Assembly (NCBI RefSeq): GCF_900114035.1
Contig: NZ_FORP01000009.1
Location: 1-64,000 of the forward strand
Length of the DNA: 64,000 nt
Direction: 5' to 3'
Source of the DNA: Amycolatopsis sacchari
GTDB lineage: Bacteria > Actinomycetota > Actinomycetes > Mycobacteriales > Pseudonocardiaceae
The translations under genes and the position numbers were made by a program. Below the pieces are notes generated by a model, which saw only the letters and a program-made list of their open reading frames with translations, was not told the origin of the DNA and did no database searches. Below, one piece after another: positions 1-10,837 of the stretch. The first letter of the stretch is position 1; every line of letters starts with the position of its first letter.

Positions 1-90
1 CTCCGCACTGAACGCCGAGCCGATGTCCACCAGGCCATCCTCAGCGTGGCCTGCTCAATCATCTGCCTACGCAAGCTCATTCTGAACTGA
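1..90 (+). mobile_element. 3' end of an IS5/IS427-like transposase gene (partial)
   Basis: Frame 1 is open from the window edge to a TGA at 88-90, giving about 29 residues that begin LRTERRADVHQAIL and end CLRKLILN. The ERRAD...H.A.L...C..IC..RL pattern is what I recall for the extreme C-terminus of IS5-family (IS427 group) DDE transposases, so this is read as the tail of an insertion sequence whose body lies left of the window. The short AT-rich stretch after the stop (about 88-104, ATCTCTTATAGCTC) may be the right terminal inverted repeat, but the left copy is not visible to confirm it. Family assignment rests on a short tail and is moderate only. Confidence 0.5.
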
Positions 91-151
91 TCTCTTATAG
101 CTCGTAGCCAAGGCCACCCCGTATGCGGGATGCGAAAGATAGGTCAGCACT

Positions 152-517
152 GTGGTCGGAACGAACCTCCAACGCGTCGCTCGCGTGGACGAGATTCCCG
201 AGACCGGCTCCCTCGTTGTCACCGTGAACGGTACCGAGATCGGCATTTTTCGGGTCGGCTCGGAGCTAGTCGCCTGGCGAAACGTGTGTCCACACTTCGC
301 CGCTCCGGTCTGCAAGGGCACCGTTGCAGGCACGACGCTGCCGTCGGGGGTATACCAGTACGAATACGGGCGAGATGGCGAGATTTTGCAGTGCCCCTGG
401 CACGGGTGGGAGTTCGATCTGCGGACAGGGGAACACTTGGCTGTCGGTTCACGTGCCCGGCTGAGGCAGTACTCGGTCGAGATTCACGGCGATGACGTTT
501 ACGTCGCTGCGCGTTGA
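152..517 (+). CDS. Rieske [2Fe-2S] domain protein (stand-alone, ferredoxin-like)
   Basis: A 121-residue protein made of one Rieske domain. The cluster ligands are visible as C46-P-H48 and C81-P-W-H84, the latter in CPWHGWEFD, the form typical of ring-hydroxylating oxygenase Rieske domains. No catalytic oxygenase domain follows, so it probably shuttles electrons, in the cytoplasm, to an oxygenase not encoded here. The segment between the two ligand pairs is 32 residues, about twice the usual length. The GTG start is preceded by AGGT seven bases upstream. It lies 30 bp ahead of a flavin/[2Fe-2S] reductase that would be its natural electron donor. An alternative is that it is a small non-haem oxygenase subunit; I consider this less likely at this length. 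Confidence 0.8.
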   Translation: MVGTNLQRVARVDEIPETGSLVVTVNGTEIGIFRVGSELVAWRNVCPHFAAPVCKGTVAGTTLPSGVYQYEYGRDGEILQCPWHGWEFDLRTGEHLAVGSRARLRQYSVEIHGDDVYVAAR

Positions 518-547
518 ACAGCCCCAACCGGCAGCGAGAAGCAGGCT

Positions 548-1501
548 ATGACTGGACACTCGAATTCTTTTTTCGACACCGTAGTCAGCGAACGACGGCA
601 AGAGGCAGAAAATGTTATTTCTTTAGCGCTTTCTCCCGCAAGTGATGCTGCACTGCCCCCATGGGCACCCGGCGCTCACATCGACGTCAGGCTACCATCG
701 GGCGTCATCCGCCAATATTCGCTCTGCGGCACAGGCGAGAATAATTACACCATTGCGGTATTGCGAGATCCGAATAGCCGCGGCGGCTCCATAGAGATAC
801 ATGACGCGGTTCCCGTGGGAACAGTCCTCGCGATACGCCACCCGCGCAACAAGTTCCCGCTCGTCGAAGCGAGCGACTATGTATTTTTAGCCGGTGGTAT
901 CGGAATCACACCAATACTCTCCATGGTACGCCACTTGGATGCAATAAGGAAACCATGGACGTTGCACTACGGCGGCCGCTCCAGATCAACGATGGCGTTT
1001 CTCGGCGAACTGGAACGTATGAACGGAACTACCCTGATCGTTCCTGAAGACGAGTGCGGTCTCCTCGATCTTCCTACCATTCTCTCCTCCACCGCTCACG
1101 AAACCGCCATCTACTGCTGCGGCCCTGCAGGCCTGATCCAGGCCGTCAATGAACTATGCAACCACTTCTCAAGGAAAGATAACCTGTACACGGAACGATT
1201 CACCGCGAGCGGGTTCCCTACATCGGACAGCTCGAGTACTTTCGAGGTCCGACTGGCAAGGAGCGGATTCTCCGTATTCGTGCGCCCTGAACAAAGCATA
1301 CTCGAAGCGGTGCGCGAGGTTGTAGCAGATGTGCCATCCTCTTGCGAGGACGGGTACTGCGGCACCTGCGAAACTCGAGTTCTCGAAGGTGTGCCCGACC
1401 ATCACGACGATTATTTGTCCGATGAAGAACGCGCAAGCAACGAGCGCATGATGATCTGCGTTGGACGCGCAAAGACACCCCTGATCGTCCTGGACATATA
1501 G
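548..1501 (+). CDS. PDR/VanB-type oxidoreductase (FMN/NAD(P)H and plant-type [2Fe-2S] reductase)
   Basis: 317 residues with the domain order of phthalate dioxygenase reductase/vanillate demethylase reductase. An N-terminal flavin-binding barrel carries RQYSLCG, a central NAD-binding domain has GGIGITPILSM and a CCGPAGL segment, and a C-terminal plant-type ferredoxin has ligands in CEDGYCGTCETRV with the fourth Cys in MMICVG. It takes electrons from NAD(P)H and passes them through its own iron-sulphur cluster to a Rieske partner, presumably the protein encoded immediately upstream. Codon use is distinctly AT-richer (many AAT, ATT, ATA, TTA) than in the genes after 3.2 kb, suggesting recent acquisition together with its neighbours and the adjacent IS end. 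The oxygenase it serves is not in the window. Confidence 0.88.
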   Translation: MTGHSNSFFDTVVSERRQEAENVISLALSPASDAALPPWAPGAHIDVRLPSGVIRQYSLCGTGENNYTIAVLRDPNSRGGSIEIHDAVPVGTVLAIRHPRNKFPLVEASDYVFLAGGIGITPILSMVRHLDAIRKPWTLHYGGRSRSTMAFLGELERMNGTTLIVPEDECGLLDLPTILSSTAHETAIYCCGPAGLIQAVNELCNHFSRKDNLYTERFTASGFPTSDSSSTFEVRLARSGFSVFVRPEQSILEAVREVVADVPSSCEDGYCGTCETRVLEGVPDHHDDYLSDEERASNERMMICVGRAKTPLIVLDI

Positions 1502-1542
1502 AATTACCTGTCGTTCAGACAATCCCATTGGAGGCACGAGGC

Positions 1543-2688
1543 ATGCCCGCAGAAGCAGCAACGAACCTGTTGATCGACACCGATGTGCATCCTCATCTCG
1601 GCGACCTCTCCGCATATTTGCCCAGAGTATGGGGTGAACGATGGAAACGAATAGCTATGGGAGTAGGCGCTGCGCACGAAGGAAATCCTCGAGGCGTCCC
1701 GCGACGTGACGCTTGGACACCAGATGGACGATTACCTGGAAGCGACCCAGAATTCATGGTAACGGACCATCTCGACCGGTATGATATCGATTACGCGATA
1801 CTGTTGCCACCTGTTCTTCCAATGATTCCGGATCCAGACTACGCGAACGCGCTCGCGTCCGCGTACAACGATTGTCTACTGGATTCGTGGTTACCTGTGT
1901 CCGCACGCTTCAAAGGATCTGTAGCCGTCAACTCGAACGACCCAGAGGCAGCGGCTCGCGAAATTCGTCGCGTTGGCTCGCACCCTGACATGGTTCAGGT
2001 GCTGATGAGCAGCGTGTCCCGCGCGCCATACGGGCAGCGCCAGTACCATGCAATATACGAGGCCGCAGCCGAGTTCGACTTGCCGGTAGCCGTCCACCCG
2101 GGCACGGAGGGCGCCGGCACAGCGTGGCCCCCCACTCCTGTCGGTTACCCGTCACGCTATCTGGAGTGGCACAACATCCTTCCGATAACCTATATGGCAC
2201 AAATTAACAGTTTGATATGCGAAGGCGTCTTCGAGAAGTTCCCAACCCTCAAGTTCGTCGGCGTCGAAGGAGGCCTGGCTTGGCTACCCCACCTCATGTG
2301 GCGCATGGATAAAAACTACAAAGCGCTTCGTGATACGACTCCTTGGCTTAAACGCCTTCCTTCCGAGTATATCGTTGAACACATTCGATTTACTACCCAG
2401 CCTATCGAAGAACCCGCAAAGCCAGCGGAGCTTGAACAAATCTTGTCGATGATCTCAGCCGAAAAGACTGTCATGTTCTCGTCGGACTACCCCCATTGGG
2501 ACAACGACGATCCCAGACTCGTTCTGCGGCGCCTTGATCCAGCTATGCGAGCCAGGATTTTCGGAGGCACTGCCGCCGAGTTATATCAGTTGCACACCGC
2601 GCCAGCGCGCACTGAACCAACTTGGCAGCGGACAAAGAAAACCGAAAGTAAGGACGACAGTACGTCCTATGCCACGGTTATCGAATGA
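1543..2688 (+). CDS. Amidohydrolase-2 family (ACMSD-like) metal-dependent hydrolase/decarboxylase
   Basis: 381-residue TIM-barrel amidohydrolase. The N-terminal metal motif is degenerate (DTDVHPH), and AVHPG, a GVEGG strand and the C-terminal FSSDYPHWDND metal/catalytic Asp strand are all present. The family (PF04909) includes aminocarboxymuconate-semialdehyde decarboxylase and resorcylate decarboxylases, so it may decarboxylate or hydrolyse a ring-cleavage or aromatic acid product made by the neighbouring Rieske system (inference). I chose ATG 1543 because GGAGG lies at 1530-1534, eight bases ahead; a TTG at 1528 would overlap that site. A polar tail after GTAAELYQL (about 35 residues) is not part of the barrel. 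Codon use is AT-rich like the reductase, and the three genes look like one transferred operon. Confidence 0.8.
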   Translation: MPAEAATNLLIDTDVHPHLGDLSAYLPRVWGERWKRIAMGVGAAHEGNPRGVPRRDAWTPDGRLPGSDPEFMVTDHLDRYDIDYAILLPPVLPMIPDPDYANALASAYNDCLLDSWLPVSARFKGSVAVNSNDPEAAAREIRRVGSHPDMVQVLMSSVSRAPYGQRQYHAIYEAAAEFDLPVAVHPGTEGAGTAWPPTPVGYPSRYLEWHNILPITYMAQINSLICEGVFEKFPTLKFVGVEGGLAWLPHLMWRMDKNYKALRDTTPWLKRLPSEYIVEHIRFTTQPIEEPAKPAELEQILSMISAEKTVMFSSDYPHWDNDDPRLVLRRLDPAMRARIFGGTAAELYQLHTAPARTEPTWQRTKKTESKDDSTSYATVIE

Positions 2689-3245
2689 TTGTTTTCAACC
2701 GGCTTAAGTGCTGGGCTTGTTCTCGTCCGGTCGTCTACCACTTTCTACTCCCGACTTGTACCCGCTCGCAAACAAAACGCTGGGTGCAAACTGAAGCTGC
2801 AGTAGGGGCAACCGCACCCAAGCCCGAAGAACGCCGATGCGACCTCAAGAAGTCGTGCCCACGGAGGTTTCCGTGTGACGGTCGCGGCAGGTCGAACAGG
2901 CAGGAGGGCAGGTGCCATGACTCTGGCCGTGTGGGCCTTGCGCCGTCGGGCCCGGTAGCGGTCCCGAGTGTGCGCCACCCTTGAGGTCGGCGAAACCGTT
3001 GTCTGGACGCTGGTGGCCGGCGTGGCACGCTCGCGGACCACCTTTGCTCGTCGAACGCACCGACACGAGCTGCCAGCAGGGACAGCGTCGGGCCATAACC
3101 ACAGCCTGGGGCGCCACCTGCGGTGTCGCTGCTCCCGGTGACCGGCACAGGCACGACGGACGGCTACCTCAAGGCAAAGCCGCATCGGGGAGCACCTCGT
3201 ATTCCTCCCGTCGGGGCTTCGCCAGTGTGCAGCGGCACCGCGGGG
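2689..3245. other. Intergenic stretch without a recognisable gene
   Basis: About 560 bp separate the AT-richer amidohydrolase module from the high-GC MFS gene. Short reading frames exist on both strands but none has a ribosome-binding site, a known motif or consistent third-position GC. Composition shifts from mixed to GC-rich across it, so it probably contains the junction between acquired DNA and the resident backbone. No tRNA, repeat or attachment site could be seen. Confidence 0.5.
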
Positions 3246-4466
3246 TCACTCGCGCAGCGCCGGTGTCCGCCACGCGACCAGCGCGACCGCCAGCACGCAC
3301 AGCACCCCGCCCGTCACGAGGGCCACCGCGCCGGAGGTGGCATCCGCGACGAGGCCCGCCCGCAGGTTCCCCACGTCGGGACCCGCCAGGCCCACGATCT
3401 GCTCCGCCGCCCCGACTCTGCCCAGCATCGAGTTCGGGGTGTTCAACTGGACCACCGTGCCGCGCGACACGACGGACACGGTGTCTGCCGCGCCCGCCAG
3501 CACGAGGCAGCCCAGCCCGAGCCACGCGTTCGGCACGAGCCCGAACACCACGAGCGCGACACCCCAGCCCGCCGAGCCCGCGAGCATCACCGGTCCCGGC
3601 CGCAGGCGCGTGAACGTGCCCGAGAACACCGACGCCAGCACACCGCCCAGTGCGATCGCGCTCATGAACAGGCCCAGGGTGTGCGGGTTGCCGCCGAAGC
3701 GTTCCTCGTTGATCAGCGGGAACAGGCTTGTCGGCATCGACAGCACCATCGCGGCCAGGTCCGTCAGCAGCGCACCCCGCACCGCTGGTTCCCGCACCAG
3801 GAACGCCAGCCCGTCGGCCACCCCGCGCAACCCCGGCCGCGACGGCTCCCCGTCGGGACGCATCGGGGGCAGCCCGAAAACGCCGTAGAACGCCAGGAGG
3901 AACGTGCCGGCGTCCACGGCGTAGCAGCCGCCGACGCCCGCCCAGCCGAGGACGACACCGGCCAGCGCGGGCCCCAGCAACATCGCCCCCTGGAAGGAGA
4001 TGCGGTTCAGCGCGAGCCCGGCGCCGACCTGCGTGCGGGGCAGCAGGCTCGGCGCGAACGTCCGCGCGGCGGGCCCGCCGCCCGCGACGAAAGTGGACTG
4101 GACCACTACCACCGCGAGCAGCACCGGCACCGGCAGCTGCCCGGCGAACCCCTGCACCGCGAGCACCACCGAGCAGACGAGTTGTCCCGTCAGCGTGCAC
4201 AGGTAGTACTTCCGCCGGTCGACGCGGTCCACGAGGGTGCCGGCGAACAGCCCGAACGCGAGGATCGGCACCGCCTGCGCGAGCGCCGCCGCCCCCGTCC
4301 ACACGGTGCTGTGCGTCGACTCCCACACCTGGTACAGCACCGCGACGAGCGTCATCTGGCTGCCGAAACCGGAGAACGTGCGGCCGGTCCACCACCGGCG
4401 GAACGGGCGGGAGGTGCGCAACGGCGCCAGGTCGAGCAGCACCGGGTCACCCTGCCAGCCGATCAT
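3246..4466 (-). CDS. MFS transporter (DHA3/enterobactin-exporter-like)
   Basis: 406-residue polytopic membrane protein with about 12 hydrophobic segments. The loop-2/3 signature LVDRVDRRKYY matches the MFS motif-A position, and the N-terminal SFRRWWTGRTFSGFG-like region (RPFRRWWTG..FSGFGS) is typical of the MFS_3/DHA3 group of proton-driven exporters. The substrate cannot be predicted. Translation is taken from ATG 4466 (MIGWQGDP); the reading frame stays open upstream but runs into the divergent NAD kinase promoter. It is transcribed divergently from NAD kinase with only about 40 bp between start codons and has no same-strand partner. Confidence 0.85.
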   Translation of the reverse strand: MIGWQGDPVLLDLAPLRTSRPFRRWWTGRTFSGFGSQMTLVAVLYQVWESTHSTVWTGAAALAQAVPILAFGLFAGTLVDRVDRRKYYLCTLTGQLVCSVVLAVQGFAGQLPVPVLLAVVVVQSTFVAGGGPAARTFAPSLLPRTQVGAGLALNRISFQGAMLLGPALAGVVLGWAGVGGCYAVDAGTFLLAFYGVFGLPPMRPDGEPSRPGLRGVADGLAFLVREPAVRGALLTDLAAMVLSMPTSLFPLINEERFGGNPHTLGLFMSAIALGGVLASVFSGTFTRLRPGPVMLAGSAGWGVALVVFGLVPNAWLGLGCLVLAGAADTVSVVSRGTVVQLNTPNSMLGRVGAAEQIVGLAGPDVGNLRAGLVADATSGAVALVTGGVLCVLAVALVAWRTPALRE

Positions 4467-4492
4467 GGCGGCCGCCAGGGGTTTTCGGCGCC

Positions 4493-4498
4493 TATAGT
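4493..4498 (+). promoter_or_regulatory. Candidate -10 element TATAGT for NAD kinase
   Basis: TATAGT lies seven bases before the GTG at 4506, the usual -10 to transcription-start distance, implying a leaderless mRNA starting at or next to the GTG. No convincing -35 is visible. Confidence 0.45.
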
Positions 4499-4505
4499 CG
4501 CCGTC

Positions 4506-5429
4506 GTGGGGATGGGAACGATCGGGCTCGTGGTGCACCCGAGCAAACCGGTCCAGTCGTCGGTGCACACGATCCTCCGCTACGCCCGCGCACACGGCTC
4601 GCGCGTGCTGGTCCAGGCCTCCCAGGCGGCGCTGGTGCCGGAGGCCGAAGCGGTGCCCGACGAGGAGCTCGCCGAACAGGCGGACGGGATCATCAGCCTC
4701 GGCGGTGACGGCACGATGCTCGGCGCGCTGCGGCTGGTCGTCGGCAGACCGGTGCCGGTGCTCGGCGTCAACCACGGCAACCTCGGCTTCCTCGTCGAGA
4801 TCCCGCCGGACGGGCTGGCGGCCGCGCTGGAACAGCTGGTGCGTGAGGAGTTCACGATCGAACCGCACAGCTGCCTGGTCACCACCGAACCGGCCGAGCA
4901 CGCCGCCTTCAACGACCTCGTGCTGGCCCGGCGCGGCCGGGGCGCGCTGTCGGTGGACCTGACCGTCAACGGTCAGCGGTTCGGCTACTACCGCTGTGAC
5001 GCCGTGGTGGTCGCGACGCCCACCGGCTCGACGGCCTACAACTACGCGGCGGGCGGCCCGGTGCTCTCGCCGTCCGCGCCCGCGCTCGTGGTCACCCCGG
5101 TCGCGCCGATGGCGGGCGTGAGCCGCCCGATCGTGCTGGGCCCGAGCGACGAGGTCCGGCTGCACGTCGCCCCGGACAGCGCGACCGCCGGGCTGGAGGT
5201 CGACGGCACGGAGGCGGGGTCGCTGGCCGTGGACGGCGTGCTCACCGCGCACCTGCTCCAGGACGCGGCGAGGGTCGTGCGGCTCTCCGCCGGTGAGCAC
5301 GCGAGCCGCAGCCGCGTCAAGCTGAGCCTGCTCGACCTGCCGCTGCGGCCGGACCAGCTGCTCGACCTCGTGCCCGAGCACCTGCGCAAACGGCTGGACC
5401 AGGCGCCTCCCGGGAAGTGGAAGTCCTGA
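4506..5429 (+). CDS. nadK: NAD kinase
   Basis: Phosphorylates NAD to NADP in the cytoplasm using ATP or polyphosphate. The diagnostic GGDGT motif occurs in IISLGGDGTML (about residue 66), followed by the NHGNLGFL loop, an FNDLVLAR segment and the TPTGSTAYNYAAGGP substrate loop, all conserved in the family (PF01513). About 307 residues, the normal size. The start is GTG 4506 (leaderless, seven bases after TATAGT) or ATG 4512, two codons on; upstream in-frame sequence belongs to the opposite-strand MFS gene and is not coding. Its 3' end nearly touches the convergent amylase gene (8 bp). The usual actinobacterial neighbours of nadK (recN, tlyA) are absent, suggesting a second, relocated copy; the main one is not in the window. 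Confidence 0.9.
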   Translation: MGMGTIGLVVHPSKPVQSSVHTILRYARAHGSRVLVQASQAALVPEAEAVPDEELAEQADGIISLGGDGTMLGALRLVVGRPVPVLGVNHGNLGFLVEIPPDGLAAALEQLVREEFTIEPHSCLVTTEPAEHAAFNDLVLARRGRGALSVDLTVNGQRFGYYRCDAVVVATPTGSTAYNYAAGGPVLSPSAPALVVTPVAPMAGVSRPIVLGPSDEVRLHVAPDSATAGLEVDGTEAGSLAVDGVLTAHLLQDAARVVRLSAGEHASRSRVKLSLLDLPLRPDQLLDLVPEHLRKRLDQAPPGKWKS

Positions 5430-5437
5430 CCGGCCGG

Positions 5438-6697
5438 CTACCTGCTCCTGCCCAGCACCAGCCAGCCGTGCCCCGGCACGAGCGAACCCGGCCCCTCCCC
5501 CGCTGACGGCGTGGCGATCACCGAGAAGCCCGTGACGTCCAGGGGGAACCGGTACGGCTCGTCGCCGATGTTGAGCAGCGTCAGCACCTCGCCCTCGGGC
5601 GCGGTCGAGCGCAGCGCCAGCGCGCGGTTCGTCAGGTGCTCGACCGACGTGTGCGCCCGCACGAGCCAGGGGTGGCGGCGCCGCATGCCGACGAGCCGCT
5701 GGTGCAGCCGGTAAGTCGGCCAGCCGAACGGCGCCAGCTCGCTCGGGTCGCGCGGGAACGCGGGGCGGATCGCGTCGTCGCCGCCCTCGCGTTCCTCCTT
5801 CAGCCCGCGGAACGCCTGCTCGTCCCCGTAGTAGATGCTCGGCACCCCGGGGAGCGTCATCAGCAGCACGAGCGCGTGCGCGAAGTGCCGCTCGTCGGTG
5901 AGCCGCGTCGCCAGGCGGGTCACGTCGTGGTTGCCGATGAACGTCTGCGGCACGAAGGTGTCCAGCATCGCGACGTGCCGCTTCAGCGCCCAGGCCAGCT
6001 CGAAGAAGTTGCCGTCGTTGAGGGAACTCCAGGTCGCCTTCCACAGCTCGTACTGCGTGACCGAGTCCAGCCCGCTGCGCTCGACGTACGCGGCGTAGTC
6101 GCCGTGCAGCACCTCCCCGAGGAACCACGCGTCGGGATGGCGTTCGCGCACCGGCGGCACGACCTTCGCCCAGAACTCGGGCGGCACGGCGTACGCGGCG
6201 TCGAGCCGCCAACCCGACACGCCCCGGTCGAGCCAGTGGCTGAGCACCCGCGTCACGTACGCCGCCACTTCCGGCCGCTCGTGGTCGAGCGCGACGAGGT
6301 GCCGGTGCCCCTCGAAGACGTCGTACGTCCCGTCGCCGCGACGCCGGAACCAATCGCCGCCCTGCGCGAAGCGGCGGCTGACGTGGTTGAACACCCCGTC
6401 CAGCACGAGGCGCAGCCCCCGCTCCCGCGCGGCGGCGACCAGGCGGTCGAAGTCCTGCTCGTCGCCCAGCCGCGGATCGACGCGGAAGTGGTCGATCGTG
6501 TCGTAGCCGTGGGTTTCGGAGGCGAAGACCGGGCCGAGCAGCAGCCCCGAACAGCCCAGTTCCACCGCGTAGTCCAGCCAGTCGGCGACCCGCCGCAGCC
6601 GGTGCTGGACGGCACCGTCGGCGGCGGCCCGCGGCGCACCGGTGAACCCCAGCGGGTAGACGTGCCACAAGATCGCGTGTTCCGCCCACTGGATCAT
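5438..6697 (-). CDS. Alpha-amylase family glycoside hydrolase (GH13), cytoplasmic
   Basis: 419-residue GH13 enzyme without a signal peptide. Conserved strands appear in order: LVLDGVFNHV (region I), GWRLDAAYAV (region II, nucleophile Asp), FLGEVLHG (region III, acid Glu) and FIGNHDVTR (region IV, transition-state Asp), so it should be active on alpha-1,4-glucans or malto-oligosaccharides. There is a short C-terminal beta domain only. It starts at ATG 6697 and is transcribed away from malQ, sharing a short divergent promoter region. Position next to malQ-glgX-treYZ suggests a role in intracellular glycogen or maltodextrin turnover. Exact specificity (amylase versus oligo-1,6-glucosidase-like) cannot be fixed by eye. 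Confidence 0.85.
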   Translation of the reverse strand: MIQWAEHAILWHVYPLGFTGAPRAAADGAVQHRLRRVADWLDYAVELGCSGLLLGPVFASETHGYDTIDHFRVDPRLGDEQDFDRLVAAARERGLRLVLDGVFNHVSRRFAQGGDWFRRRGDGTYDVFEGHRHLVALDHERPEVAAYVTRVLSHWLDRGVSGWRLDAAYAVPPEFWAKVVPPVRERHPDAWFLGEVLHGDYAAYVERSGLDSVTQYELWKATWSSLNDGNFFELAWALKRHVAMLDTFVPQTFIGNHDVTRLATRLTDERHFAHALVLLMTLPGVPSIYYGDEQAFRGLKEEREGGDDAIRPAFPRDPSELAPFGWPTYRLHQRLVGMRRRHPWLVRAHTSVEHLTNRALALRSTAPEGEVLTLLNIGDEPYRFPLDVTGFSVIATPSAGEGPGSLVPGHGWLVLGRSR

Positions 6698-6759
6698 GCG
6701 TGCTCCTCGTCTCAGACCTATCGGTAGCGCCGTTCGCCGCCGACCGCGATGCTTTACGG

Positions 6760-8697
6760 GTGGATCAGGACCTCGTCTCCCTCGCCGACGCCTACGGGGT
6801 GGCTACCCGTTACGAGAACTCGGAACAACGCGAGGTCGTCGTCGACGCCGATGTCGTGATCGCCGTACTCGCCCAGTTCGGTGTCGACGCTTCGACGCCC
6901 GAGAGCATCGAGCGCGAACTGGCAGCCGTCCGCGAGGCACGAGAACGTACCGCGCTGCCGCCGACGCTCGTACTCCGGGCCGGTACCGAGCACGACGCGG
7001 GTGGCCCGGCGTTACTGCGTTTGGAGGACGGCACCCGCCGCGAAATCGACGGGACGATCCCGGGGGACCTGCCGCTGGGCTGGCACCGGGTGGTCACCGA
7101 GGACCAGGACGTCGTGCTCGCCGTGGTCCCGGACCGGCTGCCCGACGTGCCGCCCGCGTGGGGCTGGATGCTCCAGCTGTACGGGCTGCGCTCGGCCGGG
7201 TCGTGGGGCATGGGCGACTACGGGGACCTCGCCGTGGTGGCCCGTCGTTCGGCGGAGGAGCTGGGCGCCGGCGTGCTCCTGGTGAACCCGGTGCAGGCGA
7301 TCAGCCCGACGCACCCGGTCGAGCGTTCGCCGTACTCCCCGTCCAGCCGCCGCTTCGCGAACCCGCTGTACCTGCGGGTCACGGACACGAAAGCGTTTGC
7401 GGAAGCGGACGAGGCGACCAGGGAACGCGTGCTGGCGCTGAAACCGGACAACGACACCGAGTTGATCGACTACGACGCCGTGTGGGACGCGAAACTCGCC
7501 GCGCTCGAACTCCTGTGGCCACAGGAAACCGCCGAACCGGACCCGGCGCTGCGCGATTTCGCCACCTTCTGCGCGCTGGCCGAGCGGCACGGCCCGGACT
7601 GGCGCGACTGGCCCGCGCCGCTGCGGGACCGCGACAGCGCTGAAGTCGCGAAGGCGCGTGAGGAACTGGCCGAGCGCATCGCCTTCCACGCCTGGCTGCA
7701 GCACCTGTGCCGCGAGCAGCTCGACGCCGCACGGCAGGCGGCCCATGACGGCGGCATGCCGGTCGGCGTGGTGCACGACATGCCCGTCGGCGTGCACCCC
7801 GGTGGCGCCGACACCTGGGCGCTCGGGGACGCCTTCGCCGCGAAGGTCACGGTCGGCGCCCCGCCCGACGCCTTCAGCCAGCAGGGACAGGACTGGAACC
7901 TGCCGCCGTGGCGGCCGGACCGGCTCGCCGAACTCGGTTACGCGCCGTTCCGCGACGTGTTGCGGGGTGTGCTGCAGTATGCGGACGGCGTGCGCATCGA
8001 CCACGTCGCGGGGTTGTGGCGGCTGTGGTGGATCCCGCCGGGCGAGCCGCCGTCTCGCGGCACGTACGTGCATTACGACGCCGAAGCGATGATGGGCATC
8101 CTCGCGCTCGAAGCGCACCGGGCCGGTGCGGTCGTCGTCGGTGAGGACCTCGGCACGGTCGAGGACGAGGTGACCGAGACGATGCACGAACGCGGCATGC
8201 TCTCCTCCGCCGTGCTGTGGTTCCAACGCGACTACGACACGCCGGGACACCCGTTTGTCCCGCCGGGGAAGTGGGACCCTGAGTCCATGGCCAGCATCAC
8301 CACGCACGACCTGCCGACGGTGGCCGGGTGGCTCACGGCCGAGCACGTGCGGGTGCGGGCGGAGCTGGGCCTGCTCGACGGTCCGGCCGAGCGGGAGTAC
8401 TCGGCAGCTGAGGAGGAGCGCACGGATCTGACGAACTTCCTCGTCCAGCAAGGGATTCCGACCGAAGACAGGGTGGCGGCGCTGCACACCCTGCTCGCGT
8501 CGGCGTCCTCCCGCCTGCTGCTGACCGCACCCGCCGACGTCGTCGGCGAGCGCCGCCAGCCCAACCTGCCCGGCACGGTCGATGAATACCCGAACTGGCG
8601 GATACCCTTGCCCGTCACCGTCGACGAGTTCTTCGCCGACCCCGGCGTACGCCGTCTGGTCGCCACCCTGCGGGCCGCGCGCCCGCTGAACCGCTGA
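6760..8697 (+). CDS. malQ: 4-alpha-glucanotransferase (GH77, amylomaltase)
   Basis: Transfers alpha-1,4-glucan segments between maltodextrins, releasing glucose. GH77 features are visible: [18 protein letters not shown] near the start of the barrel, [38 protein letters not shown] (catalytic Asp), [12 protein letters not shown] (catalytic Glu) and [11 protein letters not shown]. The actinobacterial N-terminal extension ([12 protein letters not shown]) begins at GTG 6760, giving 645 residues; the frame remains open to GTG 6700, but the extra 20 residues are unlike family N-termini and lie in the divergent promoter. First gene of malQ-glgX-treY-treZ; glgX follows after 10 bp. It would rescue short oligosaccharides left by GlgX and TreZ. 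Confidence 0.93.
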   Translation: MDQDLVSLADAYGVATRYENSEQREVVVDADVVIAVLAQFGVDASTPESIERELAAVREARERTALPPTLVLRAGTEHDAGGPALLRLEDGTRREIDGTIPGDLPLGWHRVVTEDQDVVLAVVPDRLPDVPPAWGWMLQLYGLRSAGSWGMGDYGDLAVVARRSAEELGAGVLLVNPVQAISPTHPVERSPYSPSSRRFANPLYLRVTDTKAFAEADEATRERVLALKPDNDTELIDYDAVWDAKLAALELLWPQETAEPDPALRDFATFCALAERHGPDWRDWPAPLRDRDSAEVAKAREELAERIAFHAWLQHLCREQLDAARQAAHDGGMPVGVVHDMPVGVHPGGADTWALGDAFAAKVTVGAPPDAFSQQGQDWNLPPWRPDRLAELGYAPFRDVLRGVLQYADGVRIDHVAGLWRLWWIPPGEPPSRGTYVHYDAEAMMGILALEAHRAGAVVVGEDLGTVEDEVTETMHERGMLSSAVLWFQRDYDTPGHPFVPPGKWDPESMASITTHDLPTVAGWLTAEHVRVRAELGLLDGPAEREYSAAEEERTDLTNFLVQQGIPTEDRVAALHTLLASASSRLLLTAPADVVGERRQPNLPGTVDEYPNWRIPLPVTVDEFFADPGVRRLVATLRAARPLNR

Positions 8698-8707
8698 GGA
8701 GACCAAG

Positions 8708-10833
<2,126 letters not shown>

Positions 10834-10837
<4 letters not shown>

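Noticed and set aside
2689-3245. Degenerate transposase or phage gene
   Set aside because: I looked for one because of the IS end at the left edge, but no frame shows a recognisable transposase or integrase motif.
3123-4505. Long in-frame N-terminal extension of NAD kinase
   Set aside because: It is antisense to the MFS gene, is Arg/His/Gln-rich low-complexity sequence, and NAD kinases begin at the GTIGLVVHP strand; a -10 box sits just before GTG 4506.
3246-6689. 1147-codon minus-strand frame spanning MFS and beyond
   Set aside because: Only the 3246-4466 part matches a protein (MFS); the rest is antisense to NAD kinase and out of frame with the amylase gene.
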